A stretch of 64,000 nucleotides of DNA from RUG11462 sp045539315 (GCA_045539315.1 JAZQFC010000017.1:1-64000), one strand, 5' to 3'. Counted from the stretch's first letter, positions 49,915 to 59,836 are shown. Numbers and translations are program-made. Notes: generated by a model from the sequence alone, not told the origin.

Positions 49915-52900
49915 TTTTACTATATTTTCTTTGCCTAATAAGTCAGTTAATTTTTTTATTAATTCATCTGATAAATCACAATTGTATTTATCTGCTTTTA
50001 ACATTTTCTTTGTATCTTCACAGTAAACAAAAACTGGGGAAGACCCCTTATGAACCTTTAGCAAATCAAATGCTTTATTTGTTAAGGTATTATTTAATGA
50101 TTTTACTTTAATATAAAGAGAATAATTATTAAAATAATCATCAATAAACTCAATTTTTTCACAAATAATTTGTTTTGTTTCATCTTTTACAGAAACTTTG
50201 CCTGAAACAACAAGTGGTTTATCAGGTGAAATATAAGTTGAATAAATCGAAAATATTTTAGGAAAGATAATAGTTTCGCAAGTAGAAGAAACATCAGAAA
50301 TCTCACAAAAAGCCATTACTTCACCATTTTTTGTGGTTTTTTTCTTAATATTTTCAAAATTAATCAATACTTTAACTTTAACACCGTCATTGTATTTATC
50401 ATCATTTAAAACATTATATATTTTATCAAATTTATGCCTTATAAAAATATCATTATATTCATTCAAAGGATGTCCTGAAAGATAAAATCCGATTACTTCT
50501 TTTTCTTGTTTTTGAAGTATTTTTTTATCATACTCATCATATCTGTTTATCGTAACTTCAACCTTGTTAATTGATGAATCAAAAAAGTCAATTTGTCCAT
50601 CAACGTTACTTGAACGTTTTCTTTGAATATTCGATAAAATATTATCTAGATTTTCAAGCATTTCTCTTCGATTATATTTCAAATCATCAAAAGCACCCGC
50701 TTTAATTAACGCTTCAACAGACCTTCTGTTAAGTTCTCTAGAAGAACATCTTTTGCAAAAATCATAAATATCTTTGAAATCGCCATTTTCTTCTCGTTCT
50801 GAAATAAGATTATTAACAAGCGCTCTGCCAACACCTTTAATTGCTAAAAGTCCATAACGAATATCACCATTATCTTCTGCAAAGTCATAACTACTTTTAT
50901 TTATATCAGGTGGAAGAATTTTAATATTAAGCCTTTTACATTCTTCAAAGTATTCTTGAACTTTATCAACTCTGTCAAGAACACTTGTAATAAGCGCCGC
51001 CATATATTGTGATGGATAATAACATTTTAGATATGCAGTTCTATAAGATACTAATGAATAAGCCGCTGCATGAGCCTTGTTAAAAGCATATGATGAAAAC
51101 GATGAAATTTCTTCGAATAAATCATTAGCAATATTTTCATTAATTCCGTTTTTCACACAACCGTTAATAAAATTAACGCGTTCTTTTTCAAGAACATCAT
51201 GCTTTTTCTTTGCCATTGCTCTGCGAATAATATCTGCTTTTCCAAGAGTGTAATTAGCCAACGTTCTAAAAATCTGCATAACTTGTTCTTGGTAAACAAT
51301 ACATCCATAAGTAACATTTAAAATCGGTTCCAAAAGGGGAGAAGCATATTTAATTTTATTTGGATTATGTTTATTTTCAATATATTTTGGAATAGATTTA
51401 ACAGGACCCGGTCGATAGAGTGATAAAAGCGCAATCAAATCCTCTAAATTAGAAGGTTTTAATTGAGTCATAGTTTTTCTCATACCTGCAGATTCGAACT
51501 GAAATACGCCCAAAGAAAGCCCTTTTGAAAGCATTTTATAGACCTTTTCGTCTGATATATCAATTTTATCAATATCAAATTCAGGTTTAATTCTTTTAAT
51601 CATCTTAACGGTGTCGTCAATTACAGTAAGATTTCGAAGACCCAAAAAGTCCATTTTTAAAAGTCCAATTTGCTCAAGTTCAGTCATTGTAAATTGAGTA
51701 ACTGCTGAATCATCATTCAAAGCAAGGGGAACATATTCATCTACAGGTCTATCTGTAATAACAACACCTGCCGCGTGAGTCGAGGCATGTCTTGGCATAC
51801 CTTCAACTTCTTTTGCTAAATCTAACAACTCTTTTATTTTAGAATCACTATTATATAATTCGTTAAGTTGAGCAGATTGGGCCAAAGCATTATCTATAGT
51901 CTGATGAAAATCATTAGGAATTAATTTTGAAACAGAATCAACAACAGAGTAGGGAATAGCCATAGCGCGACCAATATCTTTTACAGCCGCTTTTGCTGCA
52001 AGAGTGCCGAAAGTAATGATTTGCGCCACGTGGTCCGAACCATATTTTTCGATAACGTATTTAATTACTTCAGGACGTCTAATATAGCAAAAATCTATAT
52101 CAAAGTCAGGCATTGAAACTCTTTCAGGGTTTAAGAAACGTTCAAATAGTAGATTATATCTAATAGGGTCAATGTCGGTTATATCTATACAATAAGCGCA
52201 AAGTGAAGCAGCGCCGGAGCCTCTGCCAGGTCCTACCGGTATATCATTATTTTTAGCATAATTAACAAAATCTGCAACTATTAAAAAATAGTCAACAAAT
52301 CCCATTTCGTTTATTATTTTTAATTCATAATTTAATCTTGAAATATATTCATCGGTTACATTATTTATCTTTTTGTTTAGTCCTTCAAAACATTTTTCTT
52401 TTAAATACTCAAAATGATTATTAACACCATCTATTTTAAAAGCAGGAAGTTTTAAGTTGTTATAATCAAATTCAAAATTGCATTTATTTGCAACTTCAAT
52501 TGTGTTCTCAATATACTCTTTTTCAAACAAAGATAACATTTCATTTTCATCTTTAACATAAAACTCTTCTGTTTCAAAAAGCAACGCATCATCGCTATCA
52601 ACGTTTTTATTTTGACCAACTAAAAGCAGATACTTTTGCATATTAGCATCACTTTTTTCAACATAGTGAGCATCGTTAGTTGCAACAACTTTTATATTAA
52701 GTTCATTCGCTATTTTTATAAGTTCAATATTAACTCGTTTTTGTTCAGGTAAATTATGATCTTGAATTTCAATATAATAATCTTCATTGAATACAGATTT
52801 ATACCATTTAGCAGTTTCAAGAGCCTTTTCATACATTTCATTTGAAATATATCTACACAATTCACCTTGAAGACACGCAGAAAGCGCTATAAGTCCATCA

Positions 52901-53283
52901 GAGTGACTTTTTAATAAATCGTGGTCAATTCTAGGTCTATAATAAAAACCTTCTGTAAAGCTTTTAGAAACAATTTTACAAAGGTTTTTATAACCCGTTT
53001 CATTCTTACAAAGCAACACCAAATGACTGCTAGTTGCATCAAATTCGTGAATTTTATCAAATCTAGTTCTAGCAGAAACATAAACTTCGCAACCAATAAT
53101 AGGTTTTATTCCATTTTGTTTTGCTGCATTATAAAAATTGACCACGCCATACATTACACCGTGGTCAGTTATAGCAACAGCATTCATTCCTTTAGATTTA
53201 ACTGCTTTCATTAATTTTTCAATTCTACAAGCACCATCTAAAAGGGAATACTCGGTATGAAGATGTAAATGCGCGAATGACAT
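49909..53283 (-). CDS. dnaE: DNA polymerase III alpha subunit, DnaE type
   Basis: The 1,124-residue protein begins with the PHP domain FAHLHLHTEYSLLDGACRI. The C-family catalytic site is PDFDIDFC near residue 400, with PGRGSGAASLCAYCI before it, and later SSYAFNKAHAAAYSLVSY. A C-terminal OB fold follows the helix-hairpin-helix region. This is the shorter DnaE (not PolC), which in Gram-positives extends lagging-strand primers with PolC or replicates error-prone. GGAGG precedes the ATG. It is last in the hprK-led leftward cluster. Confidence 0.96.
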   Translation of the reverse strand: MSFAHLHLHTEYSLLDGACRIEKLMKAVKSKGMNAVAITDHGVMYGVVNFYNAAKQNGIKPIIGCEVYVSARTRFDKIHEFDATSSHLVLLCKNETGYKNLCKIVSKSFTEGFYYRPRIDHDLLKSHSDGLIALSACLQGELCRYISNEMYEKALETAKWYKSVFNEDYYIEIQDHNLPEQKRVNIELIKIANELNIKVVATNDAHYVEKSDANMQKYLLLVGQNKNVDSDDALLFETEEFYVKDENEMLSLFEKEYIENTIEVANKCNFEFDYNNLKLPAFKIDGVNNHFEYLKEKCFEGLNKKINNVTDEYISRLNYELKIINEMGFVDYFLIVADFVNYAKNNDIPVGPGRGSGAASLCAYCIDITDIDPIRYNLLFERFLNPERVSMPDFDIDFCYIRRPEVIKYVIEKYGSDHVAQIITFGTLAAKAAVKDIGRAMAIPYSVVDSVSKLIPNDFHQTIDNALAQSAQLNELYNSDSKIKELLDLAKEVEGMPRHASTHAAGVVITDRPVDEYVPLALNDDSAVTQFTMTELEQIGLLKMDFLGLRNLTVIDDTVKMIKRIKPEFDIDKIDISDEKVYKMLSKGLSLGVFQFESAGMRKTMTQLKPSNLEDLIALLSLYRPGPVKSIPKYIENKHNPNKIKYASPLLEPILNVTYGCIVYQEQVMQIFRTLANYTLGKADIIRRAMAKKKHDVLEKERVNFINGCVKNGINENIANDLFEEISSFSSYAFNKAHAAAYSLVSYRTAYLKCYYPSQYMAALITSVLDRVDKVQEYFEECKRLNIKILPPDINKSSYDFAEDNGDIRYGLLAIKGVGRALVNNLISEREENGDFKDIYDFCKRCSSRELNRRSVEALIKAGAFDDLKYNRREMLENLDNILSNIQRKRSSNVDGQIDFFDSSINKVEVTINRYDEYDKKILQKQEKEVIGFYLSGHPLNEYNDIFIRHKFDKIYNVLNDDKYNDGVKVKVLINFENIKKKTTKNGEVMAFCEISDVSSTCETIIFPKIFSIYSTYISPDKPLVVSGKVSVKDETKQIICEKIEFIDDYFNNYSLYIKVKSLNNTLTNKAFDLLKVHKGSSPVFVYCEDTKKMLKADKYNCDLSDELIKKLTDLLGKENIVKK

Positions 53284-53300
53284 TTCGCCACCTCCAAAAA

Positions 53301-54158
53301 CTATAATTTATCAGCAATATCACAAATTTTCTTTAGTTTATGATAAACACCTGATCTGCTTAAACCAAACATTTCGCCAAGTTCAGTTAATGAAATTCCC
53401 ATATTTTCTTTTCGTGCTATTGAAATTTTTTGCAAATCATCAGATAGGGAATAGAATTTACCCGAGTTTTCAATTTTTTCAATAGCAGCAATATGTTTCG
53501 CAGAAGAATCTGCAGACTTTTTTAGATTTGCGGTTTCAAAGTTAGTTTTTCTATTAGTATTATTCTTCACATCTTTAATAATTTTCATATTCATAAGTTT
53601 TAGTGAAGATTTTACAGCACCCATTAAAGTAAGTAAGTCTTCAATGCTCTCACTTGTCTTTAAATAAACAGAAACTTTTTTGTTTTTAATAGTCATTTTT
53701 GGATTTAATGAGTATTCAAACAAAACTCTATAAATTAAACAAGCAATATCTTCATCTTTTGATATAAATTCAACTCTATATTCTTTATCAGGACTACTAA
53801 TAACACCACTAGCAATAAAAGCGCCTATTAAAAATGCTTTTTTGCAGTTGTCACATTTAAATAATTTATAAGCATTTTCAATATTAAAGTTATTAATTAT
53901 AGTTTCAATATCTTTATCTTCAAAATAAACAGAAAAGTGTTTTGAAATTTTATTTTTTTCAGGCTTAATATTCATGCATTTTGCAGATAATTTAACATAC
54001 AAATCAGCCTGCTTTTCAAAATCAGTTTTAAGACCTATTGCTTTATCAGAATAGTCTGTTGAATAAAGCAATAAGCCTAAAAGTTGACATATCTTACAAC
54101 AATCTTTTCGTTGCCAAATTTCTAAAAGTTCATCTTTAACTTCTCTGTTAAAAGTCAT
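53301..54158 (-). CDS. whiA: DNA-binding protein WhiA
   Basis: The 285-residue protein has an N-terminal LAGLIDADG-derived homing-endonuclease-like fold (AFLIGAFIASGVISSP near 110) without catalytic acids. A C-terminal helix-turn-helix reads GISLTELGEMFGLSRSGVYHKLKKI. It regulates cell division and chromosome segregation genes in Gram-positives. The rapZ-whiA pairing is a conserved gene order. GGAG precedes the ATG. Length fits. Confidence 0.94.
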   Translation of the reverse strand: MTFNREVKDELLEIWQRKDCCKICQLLGLLLYSTDYSDKAIGLKTDFEKQADLYVKLSAKCMNIKPEKNKISKHFSVYFEDKDIETIINNFNIENAYKLFKCDNCKKAFLIGAFIASGVISSPDKEYRVEFISKDEDIACLIYRVLFEYSLNPKMTIKNKKVSVYLKTSESIEDLLTLMGAVKSSLKLMNMKIIKDVKNNTNRKTNFETANLKKSADSSAKHIAAIEKIENSGKFYSLSDDLQKISIARKENMGISLTELGEMFGLSRSGVYHKLKKICDIADKL

Positions 54159-54166
54159 TATAACTC

Positions 54167-55024
54167 CTAAAATCTTTTAATATCTCTATGATTAATTGAT
54201 GAAATATAGCCTTTTTCAATTAAATGTTGATGAATTTTTTCTGCAAAAGTTACACTTCTGTGTTTACCACCAGTGCAACCAATTGCAATAACAATAGAAC
54301 TTTTACCTTCTTTTAAATATAAAGGCACTAAAAAGTCAATTAAATCAATGATTTTATTAAGCAATTCTTTAGCAGTATCTTTTTGCAAAACAAATTCCTT
54401 GATTTCATCATCAAGACCCGTTTTATATCTTAATTCTTCAATATAATATGGGTTAGGCAAACATCTGACATCAAACATTAAATCTGCCTCGGTTGCAGGG
54501 CCATATTTAAAACCAAATGACATACAAATAGCGTTAATAGTATCTGTTGGGTTATCAGAAAAAATCGAAACAAGATGTTCTTTTAATTGAGAATTAGAAA
54601 GTAGGGAAGTATCAATCAGATAATCTGCTCTAGCCCTAATATCTGTTAACAATTCTTTCTCTGCTAAAATAGCATTTTCTAATGAGCCCTCGTGTTTATC
54701 AATAAGCGGATGCTTTCTTCTGGTTTCTTTAAATCTGTTTACAAGTACCTCAACAGAGGCGTCTAAAAACAAGATTTTATAAGATTTGTTCAAAGTATCT
54801 AACTCATTCAAAACATTAATTAAATCTTCAAAAAACTTACCACCACGAGAATCAGATACAACGGCAACTTTTTGCAAATGAGGGTTGCTTTCACATAATT
54901 CTGCAAAGTTTTTAATCAGAGCAGGGGGAATGTTATCAACACAATAAAACCCAATATCTTCAAGCGAAGAAATAGCGCGAGATTTACCTGCACCTGAAAT
55001 ACCTGTAACAATAATAAATTCCAT
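54167..55024 (-). CDS. rapZ: RapZ/YvcJ-family nucleotide-binding protein
   Basis: The 285-residue protein has the Walker A loop ITGISGAGKSRAISSLED at the N-terminus, a Walker-B-like VAVVSDSRGG, and the C-terminal GCTGGKHRSVTFAEKI signature. In Gram-positives the homologue (YvcJ) is a GTP/ATP-binding protein that binds RNA or metabolites linked to cell-wall precursor control. Neighbours murB and whiA fit the conserved cluster. Start is at ATG 55024, with murB ending 3 bases upstream. Confidence 0.93.
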   Translation of the reverse strand: MEFIIVTGISGAGKSRAISSLEDIGFYCVDNIPPALIKNFAELCESNPHLQKVAVVSDSRGGKFFEDLINVLNELDTLNKSYKILFLDASVEVLVNRFKETRRKHPLIDKHEGSLENAILAEKELLTDIRARADYLIDTSLLSNSQLKEHLVSIFSDNPTDTINAICMSFGFKYGPATEADLMFDVRCLPNPYYIEELRYKTGLDDEIKEFVLQKDTAKELLNKIIDLIDFLVPLYLKEGKSSIVIAIGCTGGKHRSVTFAEKIHQHLIEKGYISSINHRDIKRF

Positions 55025-55027
55025 AAA

Positions 55028-55939
55028 CTACTCCACAATTCTAACTTCGCATTCCAATTCTATGCCTGAGTTTTCATAAACCTTTTGTTTGATTTGTTTA
55101 ATAAGTTCTAAAGTATCTTTACAAGTAGCGTTTCCTTTATTTATAACAAAGCCTGAGTGTTTTGTACTAACTTCAGCATCGCCAACACAAAGCCCTTTAA
55201 GTCCCGCTTCTTCAATTAAAGCAGCAGCGTATCCACCTTCCGGTCTTTTAAATGTACTACCGGCACTAGGAAACTCTAATGGTTGCTTTTCTTTTCTTCT
55301 AGAAATCAAATCATCCATTTTTGCTCTAATCTCTATTTTTTCGCCTTTTTCACAAACAAAAACAACAGAACAAATCAAATAACCATTTGTCTCATAAGCG
55401 CTATGTCTATACGAAAAGTCAATTTCATCGCCAATAAATGAGCCGAAATTGCCTTCATTATCAATATGCTTTACTTCTATAGCAACATCAGAAATTTCTC
55501 CGCCATATGCACCTGCATTAGTGATAATTGCACCACCAACAGTGCCTGGTATTCCGTATAAACACTCAAAACCTGTGAAAGAATTCTCAAGAGCATAATT
55601 ACAAAGTGAAGATAATTTAACACCTGCATCGCACTCAAATGTATTTTCGCTCAATTGTCTAATGCCATTGAAATTTTCACAAGTTGATATAACAACACCA
55701 TCAAAACCATCATCAGAAAACAAAACATTCGAGCCATTGCCGAGAATGTAATATTTTATATCTAATTCATTACACTTTAAAACAATTTCTTTTAACTGTT
55801 CTTCGCTATCAACACAAAGATAAATAGAAGCGTTGCCACCAATTTTAAAACTTGTATGCTTTGAAAGTGGCTCACTAATTTTATATTCGTATTTAAAATT
55901 ATCAAGAAATTCAATTAAATTTTTAATATTATTAACCAA
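55028..55939 (-). CDS. murB: UDP-N-acetylmuramate dehydrogenase
   Basis: The 303-residue FAD protein shows SKHTSFKIGGNASIYL, YYILGNGSNVLFSDDGFDGVVI and CLYGIPGTVGGAIITNAGAYGGEI. The C-terminus has PSAGSTFKRPEG, the type II MurB site. It reduces UDP-GlcNAc-enolpyruvate in peptidoglycan synthesis. Length fits. AGAGGT precedes its ATG. It lies between the ROK kinase and rapZ in a conserved order. Confidence 0.96.
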   Translation of the reverse strand: MVNNIKNLIEFLDNFKYEYKISEPLSKHTSFKIGGNASIYLCVDSEEQLKEIVLKCNELDIKYYILGNGSNVLFSDDGFDGVVISTCENFNGIRQLSENTFECDAGVKLSSLCNYALENSFTGFECLYGIPGTVGGAIITNAGAYGGEISDVAIEVKHIDNEGNFGSFIGDEIDFSYRHSAYETNGYLICSVVFVCEKGEKIEIRAKMDDLISRRKEKQPLEFPSAGSTFKRPEGGYAAALIEEAGLKGLCVGDAEVSTKHSGFVINKGNATCKDTLELIKQIKQKVYENSGIELECEVRIVE

Positions 55940-55956
55940 AATAATACCTCTTAAAA

Positions 55957-56907
55957 TTATTTATTTAAGCCTAAAAATGCAGCGCCAATAATACCGGCAT
56001 CATTACCGAGTTGCGCTATTTTAATTTGAGTTTGTTTTTTTGCATTTCTACCATAACGATTTATATTTGCATACTCTTCGATAGGTTTTCTTAAGTTTTC
56101 GCCTTCTTTAGAAATACCGCCACCGATACAAATAAATTCAGGTTGGAAAATATTTATAACATCAACAATACCACAAGCAACATACTCAATATAGTTTTTG
56201 CAAACTTTAGTTGCAGTTTCGTCACCTGCACGCATACCATCAAAAGCAGTTTTACCGTTTACATTGTCAAGACTGCCTGCGATTTCCCACATTTTTGATG
56301 ATTTGTCATTCTCCATAGCGCGTTTTGTCTGACGAATAAGCGCAGTAGCAGAAGCATATGCTTCCCAACAACCATTTCTTCCGCAAGTACAAGGCTCACC
56401 GTCTTTTATTAAAATGTTATGACCAAGTTCTGCACCGAAAGAATTCCAACCAGAAAAAATCTTGCCATCAATAATTACGCCGCCACCAACACCTGTGCCA
56501 AGTGTTATAGCAACAAAATCAGTAGCACCTTTGCCTGAACCTGCAACAAATTCGCCATATGCTGCAGCATTTGCATCGTTTTCTACGAAGCATTTTTTAC
56601 CTGTATATTTTTCAACCATAGCAACAAGTGGAGTGTTTTCAAAACCTAAATTATTTGAATATACAATAACGCCATCCTTTGCATTAACAGCACCAGGAGA
56701 ACCGATACCAATAGAATTTACTTCATCGAGAGAAACATTTGCATTTTCTACTGCTAATTCAACTGATTTTGCAATATCTTTAGCAATTTCTTCAGCAGGG
56801 CGAGGGGAATTGGTAGGCACAGAAGCACGACCAATAATCTCAAATTTTTCATTAACAACTGCAGTAGCAATATTTGTACCGCCTAAATCAACACCAATAT
56901 AATACAT
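55957..56907 (-). CDS. glcK: ROK-family glucokinase
   Basis: The 316-residue protein begins YYIGVDLGGTNIATAVV, the ROK ATP loop. It contains IGIGSPGAVNAKDG, CFVENDANAAAYGEF and the zinc motif GHNILIKDGEPCTCGRNGCWEAYAS. These mark a Gram-positive glucokinase. It phosphorylates glucose (or a related hexose) in the cytoplasm. Position beside hprK links sugar influx with catabolite control. AGGTAAA precedes the ATG. Confidence 0.92.
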   Translation of the reverse strand: MYYIGVDLGGTNIATAVVNEKFEIIGRASVPTNSPRPAEEIAKDIAKSVELAVENANVSLDEVNSIGIGSPGAVNAKDGVIVYSNNLGFENTPLVAMVEKYTGKKCFVENDANAAAYGEFVAGSGKGATDFVAITLGTGVGGGVIIDGKIFSGWNSFGAELGHNILIKDGEPCTCGRNGCWEAYASATALIRQTKRAMENDKSSKMWEIAGSLDNVNGKTAFDGMRAGDETATKVCKNYIEYVACGIVDVINIFQPEFICIGGGISKEGENLRKPIEEYANINRYGRNAKKQTQIKIAQLGNDAGIIGAAFLGLNK

Positions 56908-56928
56908 TTTTATTTACCTCACTAATTT

Positions 56929-57900
56929 TTATTTAAAAGCGTCCCACTCTTTTTGAACAGTAGGATCAACTTCAGTTTCGTTTGACATACCTAATTTGTG
57001 CAATAATTCTTCAGCAGCGTTATAACCCATTTTCTTTTGACGATTATTCATAGCCGCAACCTCAATAATAATTGCTAAATTTCTACCTGGTTTGATAGGA
57101 ATAGTAGTAGATGTAATCTCAAGACCTAAAATTTCAGTAGTTTCTTTCTCAAGACCCATTCTATCATACATCTTATCAGGGTTCCATTGTTCAAGATTAA
57201 TAATCATATCAATCTTTTCAGTTAGTTTAACTGCACCCATACCAAATATTCTTCTAACATTGATAATTCCAACACCACGAAGTTCAACAAAGTGTCTAAT
57301 ATTCTCCGGCGCTGTACCTACTAATGTTTTAGAAGACACTCTTCTTATCTCAACTGCATCATCTGCAATTAATCGGTGACCTCTTTTTACAAGTTCAATA
57401 GCGGCCTCGCTCTTACCAACGCCACTTTCGCCAAGTAACAAAATACCTTCACCATAAACTTCAACTAAAACACCGTGTCTAGTAATTCTTGGCGCTAATT
57501 GAAGATTCAGAAAAGCATTTAAGTCAGTATTAAAAGCAGATGTCATATGAGGAGTTCTAAGAAGCGGAATATTATAATACTTTGCAAGTTGAATAAAATC
57601 ATCACCAACTTCAAGTCCTCTTGTAATAATAACTGCAACAGGGGAGAGACCAAAAAATTTAGACATTCTCTCGTGACAAACATCTTTTGATAAAGTTTTT
57701 AAATAACTTATTTCGGAAAGACCGAAAATTTGAATTCTATGAGAATCATAAAATTCAAAATAATCTGCCAACTGAAGACCAGGTCGATTTAATTCTGAAT
57801 CATAAATTAAAATCTTTTCAGGGTCAGAAGGCATATTAATGATTTCAAGATTAAGTTCATTAATTATACTCTTTAAAGATACACTAAAATCTGTAGCCAT
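56929..57900 (-). CDS. hprK: HPr kinase/phosphorylase
   Basis: The 323-residue protein has the Walker A loop GESGVGKSEAAIELVKRGHRLIADDAVEI (about 157-185), followed by ELRGVGIINVRRIFG and the C-terminal IPIKPGRNLAIIIEVAA signature. It phosphorylates and dephosphorylates Ser46 of HPr and governs carbon catabolite repression. It is the first gene of the leftward cluster hprK-glcK-murB-rapZ-whiA-dnaE. GGAG precedes the ATG. The AT-rich upstream stretch (57901-57945) holds three - strand TATAAT hexamers but no clear -35. Confidence 0.96.
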   Translation of the reverse strand: MATDFSVSLKSIINELNLEIINMPSDPEKILIYDSELNRPGLQLADYFEFYDSHRIQIFGLSEISYLKTLSKDVCHERMSKFFGLSPVAVIITRGLEVGDDFIQLAKYYNIPLLRTPHMTSAFNTDLNAFLNLQLAPRITRHGVLVEVYGEGILLLGESGVGKSEAAIELVKRGHRLIADDAVEIRRVSSKTLVGTAPENIRHFVELRGVGIINVRRIFGMGAVKLTEKIDMIINLEQWNPDKMYDRMGLEKETTEILGLEITSTTIPIKPGRNLAIIIEVAAMNNRQKKMGYNAAEELLHKLGMSNETEVDPTVQKEWDAFK

Positions 57901-57978
57901 AATTACTCCTTAATATTATATTTTCTTATATTATACATTATAATTTAAAAATAATAAAGCATTATTTTTAAAAAAACA

Positions 57979-58007
57979 TTGAATTTTTTAACTTTTTTCA
58001 ATATAAT
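57979..58007 (+). promoter_or_regulatory. Sigma-A promoter for the flavin reductase gene
   Basis: TTGAAT (57979-57984) and TATAAT (58002-58007) are 17 bases apart. The leader would be only about 15 bases and consist mostly of the ribosome site. Confidence 0.72.
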
Positions 58008-58028
58008 TATATCAAGGAGTTGATAAGT

Positions 58029-58526
58029 ATGGCTTTTAAAGAAGTAAATATCAAAGATTTAGACGAAAATTTTATTAAAATTGTATCTGATGAATGGATG
58101 CTAATATCCGCAGGAAATAAAGAAAAATTTAATATGATGACTGCTAGTTGGGGATTTTTTGGAGAGATGTGGAGCAAAGATGTAGCAGTTGCAGTAATCA
58201 GACCACAAAGATATACAAATGAATTTATTGATAAAGAAGATTATTTTTCTCTTTCATTTTATGGAGATAATAAAGAAATTCATAAAGTTTGTGGCAGCAA
58301 GTCAGGCAGAGATGTTAACAAAGCGGAAGAAACAGGTTTAACACCTGTTTTCGATAATAATACTGTTTATTTTGAAGAAGCAAGACTTGTTGTAATATGC
58401 AAGAAGATTTATTGTCAAAAAATTGACCCTGAATGTATGATAGATAAATCAAATGATGAGTGGTATGATAACGACTATCATTACAGTTATTTTGGCGAAA
58501 TCGTAAAAGTATTAATAAAAGAATAA
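58029..58526 (+). CDS. Flavin reductase-like (FMN-binding split barrel) protein
   Basis: From ATG 58029 the protein is 165 residues. EWMLISAGNKEKFNMMTASWGFFGEMWSKDVA and the RPQRYTNEFIDKEDYFSLSFY segment match small flavin reductase-domain proteins (DIM6/NTAB type). It would bind FMN as a dimer and act in redox or reductase chemistry. AAGGAG at 58014-58019 lies 9 bases upstream of 58029; the open TTG at 58020 is inside that site. The hairpin at 58534-58576 follows its stop. No partner is adjacent. Confidence 0.8.
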   Translation: MAFKEVNIKDLDENFIKIVSDEWMLISAGNKEKFNMMTASWGFFGEMWSKDVAVAVIRPQRYTNEFIDKEDYFSLSFYGDNKEIHKVCGSKSGRDVNKAEETGLTPVFDNNTVYFEEARLVVICKKIYCQKIDPECMIDKSNDEWYDNDYHYSYFGEIVKVLIKE

Positions 58527-58533
58527 TTTAAAC

Positions 58534-58576
58534 AAACTCTGCATACCTTTTTATTGACAGAAAAGGAGCAGAGTTT
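58534..58576 (+). terminator. Hairpin between flavin reductase and the D,D-carboxypeptidase, covering the latter's ribosome site
   Basis: AAACTCTGC (58534-58542) pairs with GCAGAGTTT (58568-58576), and inside it CCTTTT (58546-58551) pairs with AAAAGG (58561-58566). The AAAGGAG ribosome site of the next gene is inside the 3' arm. A short T run (58574-58577) follows. It could terminate the upstream transcript, or hide the ribosome site in readthrough RNA. Confidence 0.6.
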
Positions 58577-58577
58577 T

Positions 58578-59813
58578 ATGTTTTTTAAGAGAGTTTTTTC
58601 AATATTAATTGTACTATTGTTATCTTTAAATTTCACAGTTAATGCAGATGTTTTTGACAAAAATATAAACTATAAAAATATAGTAACAGAGTATTATTCA
58701 GACGATATCTATGATGATGTAATTGAAACTTCAACAACGCCATTAGCAGACGCGCCAGAAATCAAGGCAAAATCTGCAGTTTTAATGGAAGTATCTACTG
58801 GAAAAATAATATTTAAGAGCAATGAAAACGAAAAAGTTTCACCCGCTTCTATAACCAAAATTATGACTATGTTACTTATAATCGAAGCAATTGAAAGCAA
58901 GAAAATTTCTTTTTATGATAAGGTTACAACTTCTGACCATGCCGCAAGTATGGGCGGTTCACAAATATGGCTTGAAACAGGGGAGAAAATGACTGTTCAC
59001 GACCTACTCAAAGCAGTAGCAGTAGGTTCAGCAAATGACGCATCAGTCGCACTTGCAGAGCACATAGCGTCAAGCGAAGAAAGTTTTGTTTCTTTAATGA
59101 ATAAACGAGCAAAAGAACTTGGAATGAATAACACAAATTTTTCGAATGCTTGTGGGTTAGATGATGAAAACCTATATACAACTGCAGAAGACGTTGCCTT
59201 AATGTCAAGAGAATTAATAAAACACGATATTATCAAGCAATATTCTACAATTTGGATGGATACTGTTAGAAACGAAACAGTGCAGTTAGTAAACACGAAT
59301 AAATTGGTAAGATTTTACAAAGGCTGCACAGGTTTAAAAACAGGAACAACTAGTGGGGCAGGGTGTTGTGTTAGCGCAACTGCTAAAAGAGATAATATGG
59401 AACTAATAGCGGTAATTATGGGATCTGATACATCAAATGATCGGTTTTTATCTGCTAAAAAGTTACTTGATTATGGATTTGCAAACTTAAAAATTTTTAA
59501 TACCAATAATCACTTTAAAAAAATTGAAGAAATCAACGTAAAAAAAGGGCAGTTAAATAAATTAACTCTAAACTATAACGAAATTACAAATGAACTAATC
59601 AATGCTGAAAATTTGCAAAATATAAAAGTTATTAGTGAAATTCCTAAATTTATCGAAGCGCCAATTAAAAAAGGCGATAAGATAGGTATTGTAAAAATGT
59701 TAATTGATGATAAAGTTTATAAAACTTATAATGTATTAGCAGAAAATGAAATTAAAAAAACTAATTTTAGTTTTTGTTTATTTAAATTAATAGGTAAGTT
59801 AACAACTATTTAA
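58578..59813 (+). CDS. Serine-type D-alanyl-D-alanine carboxypeptidase (PBP5/DacF-like)
   Basis: From ATG 58578 the protein is 411 residues. A signal peptide (hydrophobic core about 7-20, cleavage near 23) leads to an S11 peptidase domain. The catalytic motifs are S91-x-x-K94 (SITK), S151-A-N153 and K254-T-G. A C-terminal PBP5-type beta domain follows, and the last residues are hydrophobic and basic. It trims the terminal D-alanine of peptidoglycan stem peptides outside the membrane. A sporulation variant (dacF/dacB) is possible given sigK and spoVT nearby but is not shown. Its ribosome site lies in the preceding hairpin. Confidence 0.9.
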   Translation: MFFKRVFSILIVLLLSLNFTVNADVFDKNINYKNIVTEYYSDDIYDDVIETSTTPLADAPEIKAKSAVLMEVSTGKIIFKSNENEKVSPASITKIMTMLLIIEAIESKKISFYDKVTTSDHAASMGGSQIWLETGEKMTVHDLLKAVAVGSANDASVALAEHIASSEESFVSLMNKRAKELGMNNTNFSNACGLDDENLYTTAEDVALMSRELIKHDIIKQYSTIWMDTVRNETVQLVNTNKLVRFYKGCTGLKTGTTSGAGCCVSATAKRDNMELIAVIMGSDTSNDRFLSAKKLLDYGFANLKIFNTNNHFKKIEEINVKKGQLNKLTLNYNEITNELINAENLQNIKVISEIPKFIEAPIKKGDKIGIVKMLIDDKVYKTYNVLAENEIKKTNFSFCLFKLIGKLTTI

Positions 59814-59836
59814 GAGCACAAAAGTGCTCTTTTTTT
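59812..59836 (+). terminator. Intrinsic terminator of the carboxypeptidase gene
   Basis: AAGAGCAC (59812-59819) pairs with GTGCTCTT (59824-59831), followed by a T run. It overlaps the stop codon. Confidence 0.85.

Noticed and set aside
56462..56902. 146-codon + strand frame opposite the ROK kinase
   Set aside because: Mirror frame of a convincing glucokinase gene; Pro/Ser/Thr-rich shadow translation.
58554..58580. TTGACA at 58554-58559 as a promoter, or TTG 58554 as the start, for the carboxypeptidase
   Set aside because: The matching -10 would fall inside the coding region, and the ATG at 58578 has the AAAGGAG site correctly placed.
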